Source of the DNA: Spirosoma endbachense
Lineage (GTDB): Bacteria; Bacteroidota; Bacteroidia; Cytophagales; Spirosomataceae
Direction of reading: 5' to 3'
NCBI RefSeq assembly: GCF_010233585.1
Contig: NZ_CP045997.1
Coordinates: 4,263,399 to 4,327,398, forward strand
DNA: 64,000 nucleotides
Of this stretch, positions 27,140-36,271 are shown in pieces. Made by a program: the position numbers and the translations under genes. The notes beneath the pieces were generated by a model that was given only the letters and a program-made list of their open reading frames with translations, ran no database searches and was not told where the DNA came from. How positions within the stretch are numbered: the first letter of the stretch is position 1; every line of letters starts with the position of its first letter.

Positions 27140-27733
27140 TTAGCCAAATTCGTTGTTACTCCAGTAAATAATACCCTGATTTTTATCAACCGAGCTTAAG
27201 GCTGGCTTTCCAATTTGCTGTAAATGAGAACGAATGATAGGCACTAATCGAGCCACGGTCAGCTTGCCGTGGAATTGTTGACCTCCCACGAACACCGTTG
27301 GAGTAGCATTGACGCCTAGACTGACTCCTGCCTTCCAGTCGACTTTAATCAGGTCATATAGTCGATCATCCAGTAAGTCGTCAAAAAACTGCTGCTGATC
27401 CAGTCCTATCTGAAGGGCTAAGGTCGAAAGGGTGGAACAGGTGATTGACGTCAATGAAAATAAGCCCTGCGACATTAGCACAAATTTTCCCTGACGCCGG
27501 GCGGCTTCGGCGGCAACAGCAGCCAGCAGGGATTGATCTCCCTGGCGAATGGGAAAATGATGGTAGGAATAGCTAAGCTGATTCGTGAACAGGCTTAAAA
27601 CCGTATCGATCAGCTTTCTAATAGACCTGCTCTGAGGGCAGGTGAAATCACCAAACTCAATTATTTCTACCGATTTTGAGTATGATCCAATCATCGGGAA
27701 AGCGGTATTTTGAGTAGAATTCATAGGGGTCAA
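27140..27733 (-). CDS. DsbA-like thioredoxin-fold protein with CPxS motif
   Basis: A 197-residue protein. FGDFTCPQSRS corresponds to the CxxC site of the DsbA/thioredoxin_4 family but the second Cys is Ser, as in some bacterial disulfide-reductase-like or sensor proteins. The VNATPTVFVGGQQFHGK region carries the cis-proline TP of the thioredoxin fold. No signal peptide, so it probably acts in the cytoplasm. A start at MNSTQ (27722-27724) is possible. It lies convergent with the response regulator, with only 26 bases between the stop codons. Confidence 0.85.
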   Translation of the reverse strand: MTPMNSTQNTAFPMIGSYSKSVEIIEFGDFTCPQSRSIRKLIDTVLSLFTNQLSYSYHHFPIRQGDQSLLAAVAAEAARRQGKFVLMSQGLFSLTSITCSTLSTLALQIGLDQQQFFDDLLDDRLYDLIKVDWKAGVSLGVNATPTVFVGGQQFHGKLTVARLVPIIRSHLQQIGKPALSSVDKNQGIIYWSNNEFG

Positions 27734-27752
27734 AGTTTTCGGATAAACGGGT

Positions 27753-27780
27753 TAAATGGATTTAGGAATGAATCCATTTA
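27753..27780. promoter_or_regulatory. Inverted repeat before the DsbA-like gene
   Basis: TAAATGGATT (27753-27762) and AATCCATTTA (27771-27780) are exact 10-base arms with an 8-base loop, about 20 bases upstream of the gene start on the minus strand. It could be an operator; no function is known. Confidence 0.4.
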
Positions 27781-28158
27781 GCTGATCCCATAGACCAATG
27801 GCAGTCCATCAATTGATGAACAGAGAGGGCAGGCTGGGTGAACGAAAGAAATGCTGAACGTATACAGTCAACAGACATGCCAACCAGGAAGAATTCGACT
27901 CGTTTACTAAAAACAATGCTTTACGGGCCAAAAAGAGAGATATATTTATGTCAATGGTGTGTTAAGCAGCTGATAAAGAATTGTCTATCTCCAAAATAGG
28001 ACAAATAAATAGAGAATCTCCAGTTTCTTAGAGTCGCTGTAACCTATGGATTACATGCATCAATATCTGGTTTGCAGTATTGAACCTGCCCGCTTCAAAA
28101 GAAGAAGCTCTTCCAGAAGATAGAATCCATGAACTTGATTCATTGCTAAACGATTTCT
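27781..28158. other. Intergenic region before sensor kinase 1
   Basis: About 380 bases. The only structure I support is the variant palindromic site at 28019-28032 (TCCAGTTTCTTAGA) about 127 bases before the kinase ATG. There is no clear gene. Confidence 0.4.
28019..28032. promoter_or_regulatory. Palindromic site, variant copy
   Basis: TCCAGTTTCTTAGA matches the complement of the site at 24707-24720 at 12 of 14 positions. It is upstream of the first sensor kinase. The weaker match makes this tentative. Confidence 0.3.
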
Positions 28159-30480
28159 ATGAAGCAGTTCATTTTTCTGGTAGTCTTGTGCCTGTCAGCC
28201 ATATCTGCCGAATCACAATCCTCATCCCCTCCGGTAAGTACGATTCGAAAGATACTGAGCCGGAACACGGTCGATACCATTCAGGTAAATTCGTTATTAA
28301 ACCTAAGTCGCTATTATATTTTTAAACCAGCCGAACATAGTCATGATCTGGATACGGCCTTGTTAATGATTCAGCAAAGCCGTGCTCTGAGCCAGTCGCT
28401 GTCCTATCAAAAAGGGATGGCCAATGCGGACTTTTGTTCCTATCTGGCCTGGCTTGAAAAGGGAGATCATCGGCACGCTATTCTGTATGCTCAGCGGGCT
28501 ATCGATCGGTTTACCAGGTATGGTTACTGGCAGCTACTTGGCGCTCTGTATCTGGAAATGACGCGTTTATATACGCTTGATCTGGATGAACTTCCGTATA
28601 AAATTGACTGCTACCAGAAAGCACTTTTGGCTTTCCAGCGGTCGGGGGATAAAGCCAAACAGATCGATATGTATAAGGAACTGGCTGATCACCACCAGGT
28701 ACAGGAAAATTATGCGGTGGCCCTGGCTGAATTACAGAATGCGCTTACCTTATCCCAGCAGCTCGGGCGAACTGATCTGGAAAGAATCTATGATCTTATG
28801 GGGTTTGTTTCGACCAAATTAGGTGACTATAAGGAAGGGTTAGCGTATGGATTATTGGCTGTTAAACTTGCTGAGGAGCGAAAAGACAGTACAATACAGC
28901 TTTGTACCATTTACAATCGACTGGGTCTTACTTATTACGCGCTTGGACAGTTTAAACAGGCAAACAACTATTATCGAAAGTCGCTGAGAATTGCCCGACA
29001 CTTCCATGAAACCCCCTACGTACTCGCTTTAACCAGTAATATTGCCAAATTACTGCTTCACCAGAATAAGCCCCAGCAAGCGCTTCGATTTCTGAAAAGC
29101 CAGATTGAGCAATATCCGCCAACAACGGCAGAAAGTAAGCTCATTGTTGCTCCTCTATTTCTGGATATTTACGCGGAATTGAACCAGTTTAAGCTGGCGC
29201 ACTCGTATTGCGATCAGGTACTTGATCTGCTGGCAAAAAAAGGAGATGGGAGCGTAGGGCGTGCCCCAATTTATGAGTCAGCCATCCGGTTTCTGATCAC
29301 CAGCAAACAATTTAGCCGGGCGCATTACTACCTTCAATTGAATGCGATGCAATGCCAGAAAAATGGCTCGACAAAGGACCTGTCCAGAAATCATTTGTTA
29401 TGGTTTAAACTGGATTCATCCCAGGCCAATTATCAGGCAGCTATCCAGCACTACCAGCGTTATGAAGCTTTACAGGATTCCTTATTGAATGCCACAAAAA
29501 GCCAGCAGATCGCTCAGCTGGAAATACAATATGAATCGCAGAAAAAAGACCAGAATATAAAACTTAAGCAGCAAGCCATTCAACTATTAACCAAACAGAG
29601 CCAGCTTCAGCAAAATCAATTGCAACAGGCAAATACCATACGGAATGGTATTATTGCTGGCACCATATTGTTAATCCTGTTGCTGGGTCTTGGATTCAAC
29701 CGTTACCTGCTCAAGCAGCACAGTAACCAATTGCTGGAAACTAAACAGATCGAAATAAATCGTAAAAATCATGATCTGGAACGGATTGTGCAGGAAAAGG
29801 ACAATCTGCTAATCGATAAAGAACAACTGCTGATCGATAAGGACCATTTGTTGGAAGAACGAGAATGGATGTTGAAGGAAATGCATCACCGGGTTAAGAA
29901 CAACTTGCAGATCATCACCAGCCTGCTTCACTCACAGGGGTCCTTTCTCAAAGATAAGGAAGCATTATCCGCGATTCGGGAAAGCCAGAACCGGGTGCAT
30001 GCGATGGCATTGATTCACCAGAAACTTTATCAAACAGACCGGCTTTCCAGCATTCCAATGGTCAGTTACGTTCAGGAAATTGTCGATTATTTAATCAACT
30101 CATTTAATCGGGTTGATACGGTTCGTAAACAGATTACCGTTGCTCCAATCGACCTCGACGTTACGTATGCTGTTCCGTTAGGGCTGATTCTCAATGAAGC
30201 AGTAACCAACTCGTTAAAGTATGCTTTCCCGGATGGTCGGGCTGGCACACTTTGCGTTGATTTGATCGAAGATAAAAATAAAACCTACCGGCTTGTTATT
30301 GGTGATGATGGGGTTGGGTTTCCTGCCGATTTAAATCCGAGCCGTAGTCGAACCCTTGGCATGAGTTTGATACGTGGATTAAGTGAACAGATCGAAGGTA
30401 TTCTGGACATCAGACAGCATAATGGTGTGCGGATTAGCCTGACTTTTGTTGAAGAAAAAAATGCGCGTGTCCCTGCCTGA
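28159..30480 (+). CDS. TPR sensor histidine kinase (HisKA_2)
   Basis: A 773-residue membrane protein. A Sec signal peptide (MKQFIFLVVLCLSAISAES) is followed by a region of tetratricopeptide-like helices in the periplasm (for example LGLTYYALGQFKQANNYYRK), a transmembrane segment near residue 500 (ILLILLLGLGF), a charged coiled coil, and the cytoplasmic kinase: HisKA_2 with [19 protein letters not shown] (phospho-accepting His near 576) and HATPase_c with LNEAVTNSLKYAF, GDDGVGF and LGMSLIRGL. HisKA_2 kinases commonly pair with REC-domain regulators such as the one at 25065. Confidence 0.93.
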   Translation: MKQFIFLVVLCLSAISAESQSSSPPVSTIRKILSRNTVDTIQVNSLLNLSRYYIFKPAEHSHDLDTALLMIQQSRALSQSLSYQKGMANADFCSYLAWLEKGDHRHAILYAQRAIDRFTRYGYWQLLGALYLEMTRLYTLDLDELPYKIDCYQKALLAFQRSGDKAKQIDMYKELADHHQVQENYAVALAELQNALTLSQQLGRTDLERIYDLMGFVSTKLGDYKEGLAYGLLAVKLAEERKDSTIQLCTIYNRLGLTYYALGQFKQANNYYRKSLRIARHFHETPYVLALTSNIAKLLLHQNKPQQALRFLKSQIEQYPPTTAESKLIVAPLFLDIYAELNQFKLAHSYCDQVLDLLAKKGDGSVGRAPIYESAIRFLITSKQFSRAHYYLQLNAMQCQKNGSTKDLSRNHLLWFKLDSSQANYQAAIQHYQRYEALQDSLLNATKSQQIAQLEIQYESQKKDQNIKLKQQAIQLLTKQSQLQQNQLQQANTIRNGIIAGTILLILLLGLGFNRYLLKQHSNQLLETKQIEINRKNHDLERIVQEKDNLLIDKEQLLIDKDHLLEEREWMLKEMHHRVKNNLQIITSLLHSQGSFLKDKEALSAIRESQNRVHAMALIHQKLYQTDRLSSIPMVSYVQEIVDYLINSFNRVDTVRKQITVAPIDLDVTYAVPLGLILNEAVTNSLKYAFPDGRAGTLCVDLIEDKNKTYRLVIGDDGVGFPADLNPSRSRTLGMSLIRGLSEQIEGILDIRQHNGVRISLTFVEEKNARVPA

Positions 30481-30549
30481 ACGTGTTTGTATGGTTTTCT
30501 AAAAAGCAGCGATTCGGCACGAACAAGCCTGTTGTAGGCGGTGAAAGAG

Positions 30550-30897
30550 CTACATAGTCGGCATTGCCATTCGAACTTCTACCACAGCACCCCATTGAAT
30601 GAGTGGACAGCCTTTGGCAATGTCAATTGCTTCTTCATAATCAATGGCTCTGATCATGAGTATCCCGCCGATCGATTTATTTACTTCAGCATAAGGCCCA
30701 GTCGTAACAACATTGTCTTTTCTAATAACACGACCTCCTACATCCCAGCGCTGAGGTGGCTTGACCAGAATATTTTTGGCTGCCAATCCATTGATCCAGT
30801 TCTGAAAGGGTTTGACTGAGGCTTGTATTTGCTCCTGTGATGGTCTGGCGTCCTGGCTGGTCAAATCCCGGTGGATCACTAGTAAGAATTCGTTCAT
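30550..30897 (-). CDS. YCII-domain protein
   Basis: A 115-residue member of the same family as the pair at 7860-8576: MNEFLLVIHRD, central RWDVGGRV, TGPYAEVNKSIGGILMIRA, and end CPLIQWGAVVEVRMA. It lies convergent with kinase 1 (70 bases between the ends). Function unknown; family members are often next to ECF sigma genes, which is not the case here. Confidence 0.85.
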   Translation of the reverse strand: MNEFLLVIHRDLTSQDARPSQEQIQASVKPFQNWINGLAAKNILVKPPQRWDVGGRVIRKDNVVTTGPYAEVNKSIGGILMIRAIDYEEAIDIAKGCPLIQWGAVVEVRMAMPTM

Positions 30898-31130
30898 CTG
30901 ACGGTTTTAGAATGGAAATCTGTTGATTTGCAACTTGTTCAGTAGCCTGGACTTCTATAAGCCTTTGACACATTGTCTATGAAATTCTCCAACGTTCGTA
31001 AGGGCGGGATCAAAGCGCATGCCAGGGTTAAACAAACAGCATAAAAGGGCAAACAATGCATTTGGAAGGCCATATCTGGTCTAAGCTCAAGTGCAAATCC
31101 GAGCCGTATAAATCCAGCTCGCTGGGGAAA

Positions 31131-31144
31131 TCCAAAAAATTGGA
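31131..31144. promoter_or_regulatory. Palindromic site TCCAAAAAATTGGA
   Basis: Identical to the copy at 24335-24348, about 286 bases before the ATG of sensor kinase 2. The distances of the sites suit an activator that loops DNA, but binding is inferred. Confidence 0.45.
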
Positions 31145-31177
31145 TGCAACCAGATACACCGACTTATTTGTCAATCT

Positions 31178-31266
31178 GACTTTTGCACAGGTCCGTGTTA
31201 TGGTTATTAAGCGCATCATGACAAACTACGGGCCACCGTGCGGTGGCACAGTTCTGTGCAAAAGTC
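31178..31266. repeat. Degenerate relative of the 34-base hairpin element
   Basis: GACTTTTGCACAG (31178-31190) and its complement CTGTGCAAAAGTC (31254-31266) bound an interval with an inner GCCACCG/CGGTGGC hairpin. The minus-strand reading (TAGGACTTTTGC...GTGCCACCG...TTAATAACC) resembles the element at 24944-25021. It lies upstream of sensor kinase 2, as the other copy lies upstream of the response regulator. Confidence 0.55.
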
Positions 31267-31429
31267 CTACAGTCAAATATGAACTCTGTACATTTCAGAA
31301 AGTTATCCCATTAATCGTTCAGGCTTGATTCTTGCTAAAGTAGTTTACGTTGGCTTTAATTGAACAAGTTCGGCTTAGCTGGTTACCCACTTGTTATCCA
31401 TAAATTGGCTTTTTCGTATTACCTATTCT

Positions 31430-34000
31430 ATGCACGCTCATAGATCAATTCGTCTCTTGTTGTGGCTACTCTGGCTAAGCTTGCTAGCTTGTCTTGTCCA
31501 GGCACAGCCCGTTTCGATCGCCGAAGCCAATAAGCTACTGAAGTCAGTTCAACGCAATACACTGGATACCAATCAGATAAATGCGCTGCTCAACTTGAGC
31601 GATTTCCATATCAATAAGACCCTGAACCCAAAGACAAGTTTGGATAGTGCGCTTGTTCTGATTGAGCAGACCGAAACGATAAGCCGCCGGATCGGTTTCG
31701 CCAGGGGCCTGGATAATGCCCTTTTTCTGCGGGGAAAAATTCAGATTAAAAAACAGAATATCAGCTCTGTGTTGCGTATGTCAACAAGTTTGAGCGATTC
31801 TAATCGGGTCCGGCTCTTGCTGGAACTGGGAAAGAATAAGCTTCGGCCAACCGACACGCAATTGGCTAATCGGGACAGTGCAAACGTATTTTTTCGTCAG
31901 GCGGAATTGATCAGCAAGGAGACTGGCAATCAAAAATGGCTGGAAGAAAGCCAGTGTTTGCTGGGAATCAGCTATCTGCTGAACAAAGATTGGCCGCGAG
32001 GTAAAGCCTACTTTATGAACGTTATCCAGGCCCGTCAACGGGCTGGCGACAAAGCCGGAGAAATTAAAGTCTGGCTCCGAATGGCAACGACTACATTTTG
32101 TGATGACTGTAGGGAAAATATGAGCGCTTTGGAAAAAGCACTAGCCCTTTCCCGCCAGATCGGTGATCAGTCTCAGGAGATGCTGATTTTGATGGAAATG
32201 GGCTACGAACATTTTCAATTGGATGGGGGAGATACCAGACAGGCTGAACAGAAGGCACAACAGGCCCTGGCTATTCAAAAAGCCATTGGTTCCAGAGCCC
32301 TTAATCAGGCTTACCATGCGCTGGCAGAGGAAAGTGTTTATAATATGCCCGGCGAATATGGCTATTTATCCAACGCCTATTATTTTATGTCTGATCTAAG
32401 TCAGGCTAAAGGCGATTTAAATCAAAAATTATTTTATGTCTTAACGGTTGTCAAAAGTGCCGAGAGTAGCGGGCTAATTGATGAGCTGGATTATGCCTAT
32501 TTTAGGTTGGGGAACGCCTATTACGGGTTAAATCAATTTGACAAAAGTTTGGAGTATTACAAAAAGTCGTTGGCTATCAGTCACCAAAAAGGGAGACTAT
32601 TTATCCAGGTGGGGCTGATTAGCCGAATGGTCGTGACCTTGTTAAAACAGGGGAAAGCCCCCCAGGCATTACAGTTGTTGCAAGACATTGCCGGAGAAAA
32701 CCTTCCATTTACCTACGAGGATAAATTACTTATTGCCCAGAGTTTTGGCGAGTGCTATAATGCTCTGAACCAATACAAACAGGCGGAAAAGTATTACCTG
32801 GAGAGTGTTATATGGAGTAAACAAGTGGCTGTTCAGTTTCAATATACTGCCTGGCAGCGCATCAGCCAGTTTTACATTGCGAATAGCCAATATGCGAAAG
32901 CAGATCCGTATTTAAAGCGGTTGCTGTCAACGAATCAAAAGAAAATAATACCGAGCCAACAATTAGAAATTCACCTGATGCGCTTCAAAGTGGATTCAGC
33001 ACAGGGTAATTATCCGTCAGCGATTAAACACTATCAACTGTATAAATCCCTGACTGACTCGATTTTCAATGAGAAAAAAAGCAAACAGATCACCCAGTTG
33101 AGTATTGAATATGAAACCCAGAAGAAAGAACAGGCCCTGACGCTACGGGAAAAGAATATTGCCCTACTCACTGAACAGAATAAAGCCCATCAAACCCAGC
33201 GCAATGCCCTGATTGGAGGAACAGCCCTACTGCTGGCCCTCTTAGGATTGAGTTACAACCGATACCGATTGAAGCAGCGGAGTAACCGGCAACTGGTCGC
33301 TCAGCAGCAAAAGCTACAGGCCCAACACCATGAACTGCAGGCCAGTCAGGAAGAGATCAATCAAAAGAATGAGAGCCTTCAACTCTTACTTAATGAGAAA
33401 GAATGGCTCCTTAAAGAAATTCACCATCGGGTCAAAAATAACCTCCAGGTGATCATGAGCCTGTTGAACTCCCAGGCCAGATACCTGCTGGATGATGCCG
33501 CCCTGTTAGCCATCCGGGAAAGCCAGCACCGGGTTCAGACTATGGCCATGATCCATCAGAAGCTTTATCAATCGGAGGGGATGGCCCGCATCGATATGGG
33601 GTCATACATCCAGGAGGTGGTCGTGTATCTCCGGGATTCTTATAACCTGCCTCAGCAGAATCGCTTCGAGTTAAGGGTGGAGCCTATTGAGTTAGATGTT
33701 ACTCAGGCGGTCCCATTAGGATTAATCATAAATGAAGCCATCACGAATGCACTGAAGTATGCCTTTCCGAAAGGACACTTCGGAACCATTACGCTCACTC
33801 TACACCGATTATCGCCGACTACCTGTGAGCTTACTATCGCCGATAATGGCGTTGGCTTACCGCCGGAGTATGATGCCTCACGCAGCCGTTCGCTGGGTAT
33901 GACACTGATCATGGGCTTTAGCCAGCAACTGGATGGGAAGTTAGTGATTCATAATAAAGATGGATTAAGAATTAGTTTGGTATTTAACGCTGAAGAATGA
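31430..34000 (+). CDS. TPR sensor histidine kinase (HisKA_2), second copy
   Basis: From the ATG at 31430 ([20 protein letters not shown], a signal peptide ending near VQAQ) 856 residues; the longer frame starting TTG at 31391 is unlikely. Periplasmic TPR helices ([20 protein letters not shown]) run to a transmembrane segment near 600 ([13 protein letters not shown]), then the kinase: [44 protein letters not shown] and LGMTLIMGF. It is a paralogue of kinase 1; both probably signal to a shared regulator. Confidence 0.93.
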   Translation: MHAHRSIRLLLWLLWLSLLACLVQAQPVSIAEANKLLKSVQRNTLDTNQINALLNLSDFHINKTLNPKTSLDSALVLIEQTETISRRIGFARGLDNALFLRGKIQIKKQNISSVLRMSTSLSDSNRVRLLLELGKNKLRPTDTQLANRDSANVFFRQAELISKETGNQKWLEESQCLLGISYLLNKDWPRGKAYFMNVIQARQRAGDKAGEIKVWLRMATTTFCDDCRENMSALEKALALSRQIGDQSQEMLILMEMGYEHFQLDGGDTRQAEQKAQQALAIQKAIGSRALNQAYHALAEESVYNMPGEYGYLSNAYYFMSDLSQAKGDLNQKLFYVLTVVKSAESSGLIDELDYAYFRLGNAYYGLNQFDKSLEYYKKSLAISHQKGRLFIQVGLISRMVVTLLKQGKAPQALQLLQDIAGENLPFTYEDKLLIAQSFGECYNALNQYKQAEKYYLESVIWSKQVAVQFQYTAWQRISQFYIANSQYAKADPYLKRLLSTNQKKIIPSQQLEIHLMRFKVDSAQGNYPSAIKHYQLYKSLTDSIFNEKKSKQITQLSIEYETQKKEQALTLREKNIALLTEQNKAHQTQRNALIGGTALLLALLGLSYNRYRLKQRSNRQLVAQQQKLQAQHHELQASQEEINQKNESLQLLLNEKEWLLKEIHHRVKNNLQVIMSLLNSQARYLLDDAALLAIRESQHRVQTMAMIHQKLYQSEGMARIDMGSYIQEVVVYLRDSYNLPQQNRFELRVEPIELDVTQAVPLGLIINEAITNALKYAFPKGHFGTITLTLHRLSPTTCELTIADNGVGLPPEYDASRSRSLGMTLIMGFSQQLDGKLVIHNKDGLRISLVFNAEE

Positions 34001-34124
34001 GTTCTGCCGATACGGTTTAGCTTCCAGAGTTGTATCTATGCCTACTGATAAGCATCTGGACAATAGTACATTGATCATCTTTAACGTATAATCCTGGATT
34101 TATAAGTAGATAAAAATACACCAA

Positions 34125-35102
34125 TTATAATTGGTACTGATGTAAGGTATCCTGAAGAAAGTCGGTGAGTTTCTGGACTAATGAATGAGGGGCTATAACT
34201 CGAACCGAATTGCCCAATCGAGCCAGTTCGAACACGAGCTCCTGGTTAATTATAATGCATAATCTTACCCGAAATTCGTCTTCAGTATCAACTAGAATAT
34301 CCTCTTCCCGAAAGGGATAAAAGGGTTGTGCCCGAAAATGAAGGCCTTCTTTCCGGGTAAAGGATAGAATTACATCTTCAGCTGGGTCATCATATACGGC
34401 TACACCCAACGTTGGACGAAAATAAGCGTCTGCATCAAACAGAGGTGGGTCAAAGGATAGGGTGGTGGCCTTAACTGAGTCGGCAAGCACGCGGTCTAAC
34501 CCAAATACCCGAAGTTGGGGCGGATCAAGTTCATACCCAATGATATACCATCGGTTACGGTGTTCTTTCATCAGATGTGGAAACACCGTACGTAGGCGAG
34601 GTGCAGGATCATCGTATTTCTGGTAGTCAAATTGAATTACCTGCCTGTTCATACAAGCAACCAGCAACGTGTCCAGCAATTCGTTTCCTCGTCCGGGCGA
34701 TACGGATTCAAAAGCAATATACGCCTGCGAGGTAGTTGGCTGGCTAATTCGAAACCGAACAGCCTGCTCGATCTTTTCCACGGCTCCCCGCAAGTCGGCA
34801 AATACGGCTAAATCCCGAAACTGATTCAGGGTTGCTACGGCGTTTTTGAGCGCTGCCACATCCTGGCTGGTCAGGTCAATTTCGACCGTCTTCAGTTCAA
34901 ATGATTCATAATAGTGATACCCTCCTAATCGGCGACTGTATTTTATTGGTGCCCGGTAACGATCGCGCATTTGAGTCAGGTCATCTTTAAGGGTACGCTC
35001 AGCTACCCCGCAGATGCGCATCAGTTCGGCGGTAGGAATAGCGGCTCCACGTTTTAGCAGCTCATTGATGCGCTGAAAACGTTGCGATTGTGAAACGGGC
35101 AT
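34125..35102 (-). CDS. WYL-domain transcriptional regulator, divergent from cas6
   Basis: From the ATG at 35100-35102 (MPVSQSQRFQRINELLKRG) 325 residues, with an N-terminal HTH (ELMRICGVAERTLKDDLTQM) and a WYL domain whose hallmark is read as HRNRWYIIGYE, plus a C-terminal WCX-like part. WYL regulators are a common companion of CRISPR-Cas loci and bind nucleotides or nucleic acid ligands. It is convergent with kinase 2 and divergent from cas6, separated from it by 143 bases that hold an 11-base-arm palindrome. Likely regulator of the cas genes, by inference from position. Confidence 0.88.
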   Translation of the reverse strand: MPVSQSQRFQRINELLKRGAAIPTAELMRICGVAERTLKDDLTQMRDRYRAPIKYSRRLGGYHYYESFELKTVEIDLTSQDVAALKNAVATLNQFRDLAVFADLRGAVEKIEQAVRFRISQPTTSQAYIAFESVSPGRGNELLDTLLVACMNRQVIQFDYQKYDDPAPRLRTVFPHLMKEHRNRWYIIGYELDPPQLRVFGLDRVLADSVKATTLSFDPPLFDADAYFRPTLGVAVYDDPAEDVILSFTRKEGLHFRAQPFYPFREEDILVDTEDEFRVRLCIIINQELVFELARLGNSVRVIAPHSLVQKLTDFLQDTLHQYQL

Positions 35103-35131
35103 AAAGTCAAAAAATAATTGATCAGATACAG

Positions 35132-35158
35132 GTATCGTGCATGGAGTATGCACGATAC
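35132..35158. promoter_or_regulatory. 11-base-arm palindrome between WYL regulator and cas6
   Basis: GTATCGTGCAT (35132-35142) and ATGCACGATAC (35148-35158) are exact complements around a five-base centre (GGAGT). The two-fold symmetric site in the divergent promoter gap is a strong candidate for the WYL regulator's operator. A tract of T (35194-35203) lies on the cas6 side. Confidence 0.65.
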
Positions 35159-35245
35159 GGAAACACCTTTGTAGAGTCAACCCAAGTAACTAAATTTTTT
35201 TTTAAAATCACATTCACCTTTCCACACGAATTCCTATCTATTTAT

Positions 35246-36124
35246 ATGCAGTTTCGACTTACCCTACGCCCCGTCAATCGCCAGACGTTGGTTCCCTTCA
35301 ATTACGCCTACCGGCTGAGTGGCTTTATTTATTCGGTGCTGGCCGACGCTGATAAACAATACGCGGATTTTCTGCATGAACAGGGGTATGAATATTCGAG
35401 CACCCGGCGCTTCAAGCTGTTCACGTTTTCGGATTTAATCATGCCCAATGTGCGTGTAGACGTACGAGCGGGCGGCATGTGGGTCAACTCGCCTTACATT
35501 GAGTGGGTGGTTAGTTTCTACGTTGATCAGGCAGCCCAGCGTTTTATTATGGGTTTGTTTCAGAATCAACGTTGCGTGATTGCGTCGCCCCGTCACCGGG
35601 CGGAGTTTATTGTCGAGCGTGTAGAATCCGTACCAATGGAGATCAGGAGCCAAACGGTACAGCTCAAAACACTATCTCCAGTAGTGATTGCCGAGAAAGA
35701 CAAGCGGGGTATGGACCAGTATTTACACCCCGCCGACGAGCAGTTCGGCCCCTTACTGGTCTCGAACCTACTGGCGAAGTATGCCAGCGTACAGCCCGTA
35801 ATACCCGTAGGCGTACTACCTGACGATGGCCTGGCTACTACTTCTCTAACGTACCAATTGCTGCCCAATCCGGGACGTAATGCCGCCCAGCGGGATGCCG
35901 CCCAGCCTAAATCAAGGTTACTGACGATAAAAGAGGGATCGCGGGAAGAAACCCGGATTAAAGGGTATTATGGCTTCAACTTCGAGCTAAGCGGCACAAC
36001 GGAATTATTGGAACTGGCGGTGCTGGCAGGGGTGGGGAGGTATAATGCAGAAGGGTTTGGAGCAGTGGGGATTGTTGAAGCCAAACCTATTTTTGGGAAG
36101 CCTGATTTTCCTTCTTCGCCATGA
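35246..36124 (+). CDS. cas6: Cas6 CRISPR endoribonuclease
   Basis: From the ATG at 35246 (MQFRLTLRPVNRQTLVPFNY) 292 residues; an upstream in-frame ATG at 35141 lies inside the operator and is rejected. Cas6 cuts the CRISPR transcript within each repeat to make crRNAs with an 8-base 5' handle. The glycine-rich loop near the C-terminus is clear (GVGRYNAEGFGAVGI), and the central VVSFYVDQAAQRFIMGLF and RHRAEFIVERV strands match the double RRM-like fold. A His in the N-terminal third is a candidate catalytic residue, not proven. Confidence 0.92.
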   Translation: MQFRLTLRPVNRQTLVPFNYAYRLSGFIYSVLADADKQYADFLHEQGYEYSSTRRFKLFTFSDLIMPNVRVDVRAGGMWVNSPYIEWVVSFYVDQAAQRFIMGLFQNQRCVIASPRHRAEFIVERVESVPMEIRSQTVQLKTLSPVVIAEKDKRGMDQYLHPADEQFGPLLVSNLLAKYASVQPVIPVGVLPDDGLATTSLTYQLLPNPGRNAAQRDAAQPKSRLLTIKEGSREETRIKGYYGFNFELSGTTELLELAVLAGVGRYNAEGFGAVGIVEAKPIFGKPDFPSSP

Positions 36125-36260
36125 AGATATTCCAGTCAAAACCTTTCAGAAATGTATTCATTGCATACTCAGCTTTAGCCTGAGAACTTTCTTCAGCAGT
36201 GTCAAATTTGCGACTTAGCGGGTGATGAGGAGGACGTTTGTGTTCTGGAATACTAGGCAA
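36087..36260 (-). pseudogene. Open reading frame downstream of the small gene, possible frameshifted tail
   Basis: In the -1 frame relative to the gene at 36272-36439, this stretch is open from the run AAAAAAGGGG (complement of 36277-36286) to a stop at 36087-36089, and has a protein-like composition (ESSQAKAEYAMNTFLKGF, DWNIFMAKKEN). It could be the tail of a single 117-residue protein that was split by an indel in the homopolymer. It overlaps the 3' end of cas6 by 38 bases on the opposite strand. No ATG sits at its beginning; a TTG at 36258-36260 is the best start. Confidence 0.35.
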
Positions 36261-36271
36261 CAGTCTGTGAA

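Noticed and set aside
28080..28325. 81-residue plus-strand frame before kinase 1
   Set aside because: It overlaps the start of kinase 1 in another frame and has no independent support.
35141..35245. Longer N-terminus for cas6
   Set aside because: The extra 35 residues start inside the palindrome between WYL and cas6, and the family start MQFRLTLRP is at 35246.
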